The notes under the pieces are model-generated. The model worked only from the letters and a program-made list of their open reading frames with translations. It ran no database searches and had not been told where the DNA came from. A stretch of 14,019 nucleotides of DNA from NCBI GenBank assembly GCA_041687295.1, contig JAWLCG010000095.1, positions 1 to 14,019 of the forward strand. Reading direction: 5' to 3'. Positions 7,007 through 12,695 of this stretch are shown here, piece by piece. Position 1 is the stretch's first letter. Each line of letters begins with the position of its first letter. The position numbers and the translations under genes are program-made. The DNA comes from JAWLCG01 sp041687295. Lineage in GTDB: Bacteria; Planctomycetota; Phycisphaerae; SM23-33; FEN-1343.

Positions 7007-8182
7007 GTGAAAGTCCTCTCGCTGAGCTACTGCTTCCCCGGCCCCGGACGGCCCAGCTGGGGGGTGTTCGTGCTGCAACGGCTGGCGGCGCTGGGTCGGC
7101 TGACCGACCTGGAGGTGGCCTCGCCGGTGCCGACCTTCCCGCTCTACAGCCGACTGAGGGGCCAGCTTGGCCCTCTGCGCGACGAGCAGGGCGGGCTGAC
7201 AGTCCATCGGCCTCGGTTCCTGTACGTGCCGGGGCTGCTCAAGGACCACGACGGACGGCTCTACGCCCGTGGCCTGGGGCGGTGGCTCGACGCCTACCTC
7301 CGCCAACGACCCGTGGACCTGCTGGACGCCCACTTCGCCTGGCCCGACGGCGTGGGCGTGGCCCGGCTGGCCCGCGAGCGGCACCTGCCCTACGCCATCA
7401 CCCTGCGGGGCAAGATCTACCCCTGCCTGGACGTGCCCGCCCAGCGGCGACAGGTGTCCGAGGCCCTGCAGCACGCGGCTGCGGTCATCAGCGTGGACTC
7501 GCGGATGGCCCGGGTGGCCGTGGAGCTGGGGGCCCCGCCGGATCGACTCAGCGTGATCGGCAACGGCGTGGACCTCGACCGCTTCGCGCTGGCCGACCGC
7601 GTCGCGGCCCGGCGGGCCCTGGGCCTGCCCGAGGCGGGCCGACTGCTGGTGACCGTCGCCCACCTGGGCCCGCGCAAGGGGCACCTGGAGGTGCTGGAGG
7701 CCCTGCCGGCGGACGTTCGGCTGGTGCTGGTCGGGGCGGACCCCGACGGCGGGCCCAACGAGCGGGCCCTCCGCCGGCGGATCGACGCGCTGGGCCTGGC
7801 CGGGCGGGTGATCCTCGCCGGCCCGCAGCCCCACGACCGCGTGGGGCTCTACTTCGCCGCCGCCGACGCCAGCGTCCTGGCCAGCTACCGCGAGGGTTGC
7901 CCCAACGCCGTGTTGGAGAGCCTCGCCGCCGGCCGACCGGTGGTGGCCACCGACGTCGGGGCCGTGCCCGACCTGATCACCCCCGAGACGGGCCGGGTCG
8001 TCCCCGTCTGCAACGTGCCCGCCCTGACCGAGGCCCTGGCCGACGTGCTGGGCCACGACTGGGACGCCGACCGAATCCGCCACAGCCCCGCGGTCCGCTC
8101 GTGGGACGCCGTCGCCGCCGACGTGCGCGAAGCCCTGGGGCGGGCCCTGGCCGGTGCCCCTCAAGGAGTTGCCCATGGCTAG
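7007..8182 (+). CDS. GT4-family glycosyltransferase, GTG start
   Basis: The protein has 391 residues. It starts at GTG 7007, one base after the previous stop, with GGCAGGAGG (6992-7000) six bases upstream; this supports GTG although it is a rarer start. MKVLSLSYCFPGPGRPSWGV at the N-terminus resembles exopolysaccharide GT4 enzymes that open with PSxxGxFV. DLLDAHFAWPDG (104-115), GNGVDLDRF (185-193) and VAHLGPRKGH (217-226) follow in order. YREGCPNAVLES (294-305) holds the EX7E pair E296 and E304. It should be a retaining nucleotide-sugar transferase acting at the inner face of the membrane. Its last eight bases overlap the ATP-grasp gene (8175-8182), so the following module is probably translated from the same mRNA. 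Confidence 0.9.
   Translation: MKVLSLSYCFPGPGRPSWGVFVLQRLAALGRLTDLEVASPVPTFPLYSRLRGQLGPLRDEQGGLTVHRPRFLYVPGLLKDHDGRLYARGLGRWLDAYLRQRPVDLLDAHFAWPDGVGVARLARERHLPYAITLRGKIYPCLDVPAQRRQVSEALQHAAAVISVDSRMARVAVELGAPPDRLSVIGNGVDLDRFALADRVAARRALGLPEAGRLLVTVAHLGPRKGHLEVLEALPADVRLVLVGADPDGGPNERALRRRIDALGLAGRVILAGPQPHDRVGLYFAAADASVLASYREGCPNAVLESLAAGRPVVATDVGAVPDLITPETGRVVPVCNVPALTEALADVLGHDWDADRIRHSPAVRSWDAVAADVREALGRALAGAPQGVAHG
8164..8180 (+). repeat. Translation-initiation repeat, copy 2
   Basis: AGGAGTTGCCCATGGCT, identical to 748-764, covers the Shine-Dalgarno, spacer and first two codons of the ATP-grasp gene. Here the same bases also encode the last residues of the upstream glycosyltransferase in another frame. 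Confidence 0.7.
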
Positions 8183-9443
8183 CCTGATCCGCCCGATACG
8201 CCCCCGCCTCCGCCAGACCGACCGCCAGCGCCGCGTGCTGGCCCTGTGCGGCGACACGCAGGTGGGCCTGTGGATGCTCCGCAGTCTGGCCATGCACGGC
8301 CTGGAGGTGCACGCGGTGGTCCACAGCCCCGCCGGCCAGGCCGCCCACAGCCGCTGGTGCGCCTCGGCCTGGTTGCTGGACAGCGGCCCCGACGCCCCCG
8401 ACCGCGCCAGCCAGATCGTCGCGCTCGCCCATGAGCTGCAGGTCGGCTCGGTCATGCCCATCGCCGAGAGCTATCACACCGGCCTGATCGCCGTCCGCCA
8501 CCAGCTCGAGCCCGCGATCCACCTGTTCAGTCCCGACGCCGCCACCTTCGACCGCGCCACCGACAAGGACGCCATGCAGGCCCTCTGCGGCGAGCTGGGC
8601 ATCCCCGTCGCCCGCGGCACGACGCTGGACCGCCTGCAGGCCGGCGGCGGGGACGCCTTGGCCTACCCGCTGGTGTTGCGGACGCGCCGCCAGAACCTCC
8701 CCGGCGCCACCGCCCCGTGGAAGGCCGCCTACGCCGAGTCGCCCGAGCAGCTGGCGAGCCTGGCCGAGCCCGTCCGAGCCATCGCCGACAACATCGTCGT
8801 CCAGGAGTACCACCCCGGGGCCGAGGACCACGTGCAGGTGCTCATGCACGAGGGCGAGGCCTTCGCTGCCGGTGAGTACATCGGCGAGCACCACATGCCG
8901 CTGGCCGGCGGTGTGACGGTCCGCCGCGTCAGCTGCCGCCATGAGCCGCTCGTCGCCGACGCCGTCCGCCTGCTGCAGGCCATCGGCTGGCAGGGCATCG
9001 CGGGCGTGCAGTTCCACTACGACCCAGCTACCGACCGCTACATCTTCCTGGAGATCAACCCCCGCTTCATCGGCGGGCTGCCCACGGTCATCCTGGCTGG
9101 CTTCCACGCGCCCTACCTGCTCTGGCAGAGCCGTTTCGAGCCGGAGCGCATGGAACGCCCCCGCTACCGCCTGGGCCTGCGGACGCGGATCCTCGGCGGC
9201 GACGCGAACTGGACGCTCGGCATGGTGCGCGGCGACCAACTGCCTCCCGGCCAGCGCCGCGTCGGCAAACTGTCGGCCCTGGCCAGCTTCGCCTGGCACG
9301 CCGGGCCCTGGACGCACGACGATTCGTTCCTGTGGCGCGACCCCAGGCCCTTCCTGGCCGACCTGCGGCAGATGGTTCGGCGGCTCGGCGGGGAGAAGTT
9401 CGACATCATCGGCAACCCCCAGACCCAGGAGACCCGCGCGTGA
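8175..9443 (+). CDS. ATP-grasp family ligase of unknown substrate
   Basis: The protein has 422 residues. ATG 8175 is chosen over the upstream in-frame GTG 8154 because AGGAG lies six bases before it. The N-terminus VLALCGDTQVGLWMLRSLA (21-39) is a pre-ATP-grasp Rossmann-like domain. TDKDAM (129-134) and PLVLRTRR (165-172) supply the expected nucleotide-binding lysine/arginine region, VVQEYHPGAEDH (208-219) the hinge, and GVQFHYD with FLEINPRFIGG (277-301) the Mg/ATP-binding glutamate and asparagine. The family joins a carboxylate, activated as acyl phosphate, to an amine or other nucleophile. A C-terminal region of about 115 residues beyond the core is not recognised. Together with the deacetylase and CapK-like enzyme it may attach an acyl or amino-acid group to an amino sugar, but this is inference; a non-polysaccharide product remains possible. 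Confidence 0.85.
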   Translation: MASLIRPIRPRLRQTDRQRRVLALCGDTQVGLWMLRSLAMHGLEVHAVVHSPAGQAAHSRWCASAWLLDSGPDAPDRASQIVALAHELQVGSVMPIAESYHTGLIAVRHQLEPAIHLFSPDAATFDRATDKDAMQALCGELGIPVARGTTLDRLQAGGGDALAYPLVLRTRRQNLPGATAPWKAAYAESPEQLASLAEPVRAIADNIVVQEYHPGAEDHVQVLMHEGEAFAAGEYIGEHHMPLAGGVTVRRVSCRHEPLVADAVRLLQAIGWQGIAGVQFHYDPATDRYIFLEINPRFIGGLPTVILAGFHAPYLLWQSRFEPERMERPRYRLGLRTRILGGDANWTLGMVRGDQLPPGQRRVGKLSALASFAWHAGPWTHDDSFLWRDPRPFLADLRQMVRRLGGEKFDIIGNPQTQETRA

Positions 9444-10456
9444 AGCCCGGCGTGTACATCACCTTCGACGTCGAGTGCTCCATGGGCGGGGCGTGGGACA
9501 ACCCCGACCGCCGCCCCGTGAGCCCCGAGCGGGCCATCTGGGGCCGATTCGGCCGGCGCGAGCTGGGCCTGCCGCTCATCGTCGACACGCTGGGCCGCCG
9601 CCAGCTGCCCGGCACGTTTTTCCTCGAGGCCTTCATCGACGAGCAGGGCTACCCCGGCACCAGCGAGCCGATCGCCCGCTACCTGCTCGAGCGAGGCCAC
9701 GACGTCCAGCTGCACATCCACCCCAACCACCTGCACTATGGCTGGAAGCTCGCCGGGCGCGAGCACCCCATGCAGGACAACATCGGCCGACTGCCCCCCG
9801 ACGCCCAGCGGGCGATGCTCGCCGAGGGCGTCCGCCGACTGACCGAGTGGACCGGCCGGGCGCCGGTCGCCTTCCGGGCCGGCAACATGGGGGCCTCGGA
9901 GGAAACCCTGCGCCAGATGGAGGCCGTCGGCCTGCTGATCGACAGCAGCTACACCTTCATGTACCTCGGCGGCCAGTGCGACTTCGCCGAGACGCAGGCC
10001 TACAATGGTTCCAAGTGGTACGGCGGCGTGCTGGAGCTGGCCCTGTCGGGCTTCCGCCAGCCGAGCGTGCCCGGTCTTCGGCCTGCCAAGCCGCTGGACC
10101 TGGTGGGCATCAGCTTCGAGGAGTGCCGCGACGGCATCCGCGCCATCAACGCCGCCGGCGCCGACGCGGTGGTGATCCTGCACAGCTTCAGCCTGTTCAA
10201 GGTCCGCGACAAGCAGTACAACGCAGGCAAGCTCAACCGCGTCGTGGCCAAGCGGTTCGACTGGCTCTGCCAGTGGCTGGGCCGCCATCGCGACGAGCAT
10301 CCCTGCTACACCTTCGAGCAGCTGGCCGGGGCCGTGCGGCAGGAGCAGTACACCGCCCGCACCGTCGAGCCGCCGCTGTTCGACGGGGCCGCCAACGTCA
10401 CCCGCGCCCTGGCCCGGAAGTTCGTCCAGGGCGTCAACAACTGCTACTGGGTGTAG
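9440..10456 (+). CDS. NodB-like polysaccharide deacetylase
   Basis: The protein has 338 residues, starting at GTG 9440 in a GTGA overlap with the ATP-grasp stop; AGGAG at 9427-9431 lies eight bases upstream. ITFDVE (7-12) is NodB motif 1 with catalytic D10, PGTFFLEA (57-64) is the following strand, GHDVQLHIHP (86-95) is motif 2, FRAGN (145-149) is motif 3 and VILHSF (245-250) is motif 5 with H248. Motif 2 is unusual: the residue five positions into the canonical HxxxH is N96, with H94, H97 and H99 nearby, so the metal ligands may be rearranged. No signal peptide or membrane anchor is seen, which suggests a cytoplasmic enzyme acting on a sugar precursor or lipid-linked intermediate. It is not obviously the standard exosortase-locus deacetylase (TIGR03006). 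Removal of N-acetyl groups is the default expectation. Confidence 0.85.
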   Translation: MKPGVYITFDVECSMGGAWDNPDRRPVSPERAIWGRFGRRELGLPLIVDTLGRRQLPGTFFLEAFIDEQGYPGTSEPIARYLLERGHDVQLHIHPNHLHYGWKLAGREHPMQDNIGRLPPDAQRAMLAEGVRRLTEWTGRAPVAFRAGNMGASEETLRQMEAVGLLIDSSYTFMYLGGQCDFAETQAYNGSKWYGGVLELALSGFRQPSVPGLRPAKPLDLVGISFEECRDGIRAINAAGADAVVILHSFSLFKVRDKQYNAGKLNRVVAKRFDWLCQWLGRHRDEHPCYTFEQLAGAVRQEQYTARTVEPPLFDGAANVTRALARKFVQGVNNCYWV

Positions 10457-10479
10457 CGCACAAGCCGGAGGGAGAACCG

Positions 10480-11865
10480 ATGCTTCCCACACTGGCCCGC
10501 ACATTCTTCCGGATGCAGGAGCGGCTGCTGAATCGGCCGAGCTTCGCGATCCTGGCCGAGCTGCGCGACAGCGAGCGCTGGCCCGTCGAGCGGCGGCGCG
10601 CGATCCAGCTGCAGCGCCTGCAGACGCTCGTGACCGACGCCTACGCCCGCACGCCCTACTGGCGCGAGGTCTTCGACGCCCAGCGCCTGCTGCCCACCGA
10701 CATCCGCCGCCTCGACGACCTGCGCCGCCTGCCGCTGCTGGAGAAATCCACCCTCCGCACCCGCCGCGAGGATATGGTCTGGCGCGAGGCGGGCCCCCGG
10801 CTGACGCTGGTCCGCACGAGCGGCTCGACGAACGAGGCCCTGCAGTTCTACACCAACTCGACCCGCGAGGCCCACATCAACGCCGCCCGCATGCGCGGCC
10901 ACGAGTGGATCGGCGTCCGCCGTGGCGACAAGGAGCTCTACTTCTGGGGCTCGCCGGTCGAGCTGAGCAAGCAGGACCGCATCAAGCGATTGCGCGACTG
11001 GTTCATCAACGACGGCCTGAGCAACGGCTTCGCCGTCACGCCCGAGCGGGTGCGACAGTACTATGCCGACTGGCTCCGCTGGCGCCCGGTGTGCGTCTTC
11101 GGCTACCCCAACAGCCTGCTGCTGATGGCCCTGATGGCCCGGGAGCAGGGGCTGGACCTGACGGCCCTGAAGGCCCGCGGCCTGCGGGCGATCAGCACCA
11201 CCAGCGAGATGCTCACCGACATCGACCGCGCGACCATCGCCGAGGCCTTCGGCGTGCCGGTGTTCGACTCCTACGGCCTGCGGGAGGGCGGGCTGGTCGG
11301 CCACGAGTGCGATCGGGGTACGATGCACACGATGGACGAGCAGCTCATCCTCGAGACGATCGACCCGCAGACCCTCGAGCCGACCGACGGCGAGGGCGAG
11401 CTGGTGCTGACCAACCTCGTCAGCACCGTCATGCCCGTGCTGCGCTACCGCACGGGCGACATCGTCACGCTGTCGGACGCCCCCTGCCCCTGCGGCCGAA
11501 CGCTGGGCAGCCTGAAGATCTCCGGCGGGCGCGTGGCGGACTTCGTCGTCACGACCAACGGCACGTGGATCCCCGGCTACGCGTTTATCTACATCTGCCG
11601 CTCGGTGCCCGGCGTGGTGAAGTTCCAGGTGCGGCAGGAGCGGCCCGGCGCCATCCACGTGGTGGTGGCCGTCGACGGCAACTTCCCCGCCAACGGCCCC
11701 GAGATCATCCGCGATAAGGCCCTGCAGCGCCTCGCCAGCGACGACGCGGTCAGCGTCGAAGTGGTGGACGACATCGCGCCGGCCCCGTCGGGCAAGTACC
11801 GCCCCGTCGTCAGCGCCGTCGCCGAGCAGCGCCTCCGCCAGCACCGCCAGGCGGCCGGTACGTAA
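10480..11865 (+). CDS. PaaK/CapK-like adenylate-forming enzyme
   Basis: The protein has 461 residues; ATG 10480 follows the strong site GGAGGGAGA (10467-10475). The family's signatures are present in order: VRTSGSTNEA (111-120) for the phosphate loop, ISTTSEML (238-245), DSYGLREGG (263-271), YRTGDIV (323-329), the Cys pair CPCGR (336-340), and PSGKYR (436-441) with the probable catalytic Lys439. Phenylacetate-CoA ligase-like CapK proteins activate a carboxylic acid as an adenylate and transfer it, often to CoA; in capsule and exopolysaccharide loci their products are mostly unknown. No acyltransferase or acyl carrier protein is nearby. It is the last gene of the forward run, and its TAA stop is one base from the stop of the opposing gene. 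Confidence 0.85.
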   Translation: MLPTLARTFFRMQERLLNRPSFAILAELRDSERWPVERRRAIQLQRLQTLVTDAYARTPYWREVFDAQRLLPTDIRRLDDLRRLPLLEKSTLRTRREDMVWREAGPRLTLVRTSGSTNEALQFYTNSTREAHINAARMRGHEWIGVRRGDKELYFWGSPVELSKQDRIKRLRDWFINDGLSNGFAVTPERVRQYYADWLRWRPVCVFGYPNSLLLMALMAREQGLDLTALKARGLRAISTTSEMLTDIDRATIAEAFGVPVFDSYGLREGGLVGHECDRGTMHTMDEQLILETIDPQTLEPTDGEGELVLTNLVSTVMPVLRYRTGDIVTLSDAPCPCGRTLGSLKISGGRVADFVVTTNGTWIPGYAFIYICRSVPGVVKFQVRQERPGAIHVVVAVDGNFPANGPEIIRDKALQRLASDDAVSVEVVDDIAPAPSGKYRPVVSAVAEQRLRQHRQAAGT

Positions 11866-11866
11866 C

Positions 11867-12508
11867 TCACGCCTCCGGCACGGGGGTGCGGCGGGCGGAG
11901 TGGCGCAGGCCCAGGCGGCGGCGGAAGAGCGTCAGCACGAAGATGACGGCGGCGGAGGTCGCCAGGATGACGAAGCCGATGATGCCGGTGACCAGCCAGA
12001 CGGTGGCGTCCTCGAGCTGATCGTCGATGCCCAGACCCAGCGCAAGGACGGCCTGGGGGCCCTGGGCGTCGGGCGGGTAGGACGTCCGCAGCCGGTACTG
12101 GCCCGGCTCGGAGACCTCCACGTGCCATCCGGCCACGCCCCGTCGGCCGTCGATGCGGTAGCCCCGCCCCGGCCCGTCGAGCGTCTCGACCGGCAGGCGG
12201 ATGGCCGGGTCGTCCGGCGCCGTCACGGACAGCCGAAGGCCCGGCAGTTGGCTGGGGTTCGCCACGGGCTGGCCGTCGAGAACGGTGTGGTACTCGTGGA
12301 AGACGGCGTAGGTGCCCGCCTCGGGCAGCTCGACGTGGGCCTCGCCCGGCACGCTCACGCGCTGGAGCTGTTGGCCGAGGCTGGCCAGGTTCCGCCCCCA
12401 GCCGACAAGGGCCACGCCCAGCACGGCCAGTGCCGCCGCCGCCAGCAGACCCGCCACCACGTATCGCCACCGTCCAGGCCCAGTGGGCTCCATCCGTACG
12501 TCCTGCAT
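11867..12508 (-). CDS. Unrecognised protein with two membrane helices and extracytoplasmic domain
   Basis: I do not recognise a named family. The protein has 213 residues, starting at the ATG complementary to 12506-12508, with AAGGGGAG just upstream on the reverse strand. A hydrophobic helix at about 16-37 and a second at about 169-195 flank a roughly 130-residue middle domain; an Arg/His-rich tail (about 196-213) follows. The middle domain is rich in short beta-like segments, such as HVELPEAGTYAVFHEY (58-73) and GWHVEVSEPGQYRLR (127-141), the second resembling the first in its xVxxPGxY pattern. By the positive-inside rule both termini would be cytoplasmic and the middle outside. An envelope sensor or structural role is possible but unsupported. 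It is convergent with the adenylate-forming gene and divergent from the sulfatase gene. Confidence 0.7.
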   Translation of the reverse strand: MQDVRMEPTGPGRWRYVVAGLLAAAALAVLGVALVGWGRNLASLGQQLQRVSVPGEAHVELPEAGTYAVFHEYHTVLDGQPVANPSQLPGLRLSVTAPDDPAIRLPVETLDGPGRGYRIDGRRGVAGWHVEVSEPGQYRLRTSYPPDAQGPQAVLALGLGIDDQLEDATVWLVTGIIGFVILATSAAVIFVLTLFRRRLGLRHSARRTPVPEA

Positions 12509-12548
12509 GCGTCTCCCCTTTCGTTCATCATCGCCTGCCCCGGGGCCC

Positions 12549-12577
12549 AGTGTACCACCGTTGGCCTCGCCTGCCGA
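12549..12577 (-). promoter_or_regulatory. Possible promoter of the reverse-strand membrane-protein gene
   Basis: Read on the reverse strand, TCGGCA (12577-12572) and TACACT (12554-12549) are separated by 17 bases, with a TGG just before the -10 box that could act as an extended -10. Each box matches the consensus at four of six positions. The predicted leader is about 33 bases. The evidence is weaker than for the sulfatase promoter. Confidence 0.3.
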
Positions 12578-12605
12578 GTCCGTAGTTTGGAGGACACGTC
12601 CCAGC

Positions 12606-12634
12606 GTGACAACCGCCCCGCCGGCGGGTATAAG
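12606..12634 (+). promoter_or_regulatory. Sigma-70-type promoter of the sulfatase gene
   Basis: A -35 box GTGACA (12606-12611, five of six matches to TTGACA) and a -10 box TATAAG (12629-12634, five of six matches to TATAAT) are separated by exactly 17 bases. Transcription would start near 12641, giving a leader of about 55 bases before ATG 12696. In such GC-rich DNA this match stands out. Activity is inferred from sequence only. Confidence 0.6.
12617..12628. repeat. 12-base perfect palindrome in promoter spacer
   Basis: CCCGCCGGCGGG equals its own reverse complement and fills most of the spacer, ending directly at the -10 box. This is a typical place for a repressor operator, but the high GC content makes chance palindromes of C and G fairly likely. 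Confidence 0.35.
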
Positions 12635-12680
12635 GGGTCTGACGGCGCGGGGACGGTCTGCGCCCCTTTCGACCCCGGCA

Positions 12681-12686
12681 GAGGAG
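12681..12686 (+). promoter_or_regulatory. Ribosome binding site of the sulfatase gene
   Basis: GAGGAG ends nine bases before ATG 12696 and decides that start; the upstream sequence in this frame carries no other well-placed start. Confidence 0.65.
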
Positions 12687-12695
12687 CAGGCGACG

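Larger units (their letters stand above)
12509..12695. other. Divergent intergenic region (187 bases)
   Basis: This is the only sizeable non-coding region in the window. It separates the reverse-strand membrane-protein gene from the forward sulfatase gene and contains promoter-like elements for both directions, described separately. No riboswitch or tRNA is apparent. Confidence 0.7.

Noticed and set aside
6731..8461. 576-codon reverse-strand open frame opposite the two GT4 genes
   Set aside because: Its translation is low-complexity (Gly, Arg, Ala, Pro, His, Gln rich), it lies opposite two well-supported genes, and high GC content makes such shadow frames common.
11885..11900. Weak GCAC/GTGC hairpin near the convergent stops as a bidirectional terminator
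   Set aside because: The stem is only four base pairs with no T-tract on either side.
12515..12671. CCCCTTTCG occurring at 12515-12523 and 12663-12671 as a direct-repeat operator
   Set aside because: Only nine bases long; the first copy is simply the complement of the reverse gene's ribosome site region.
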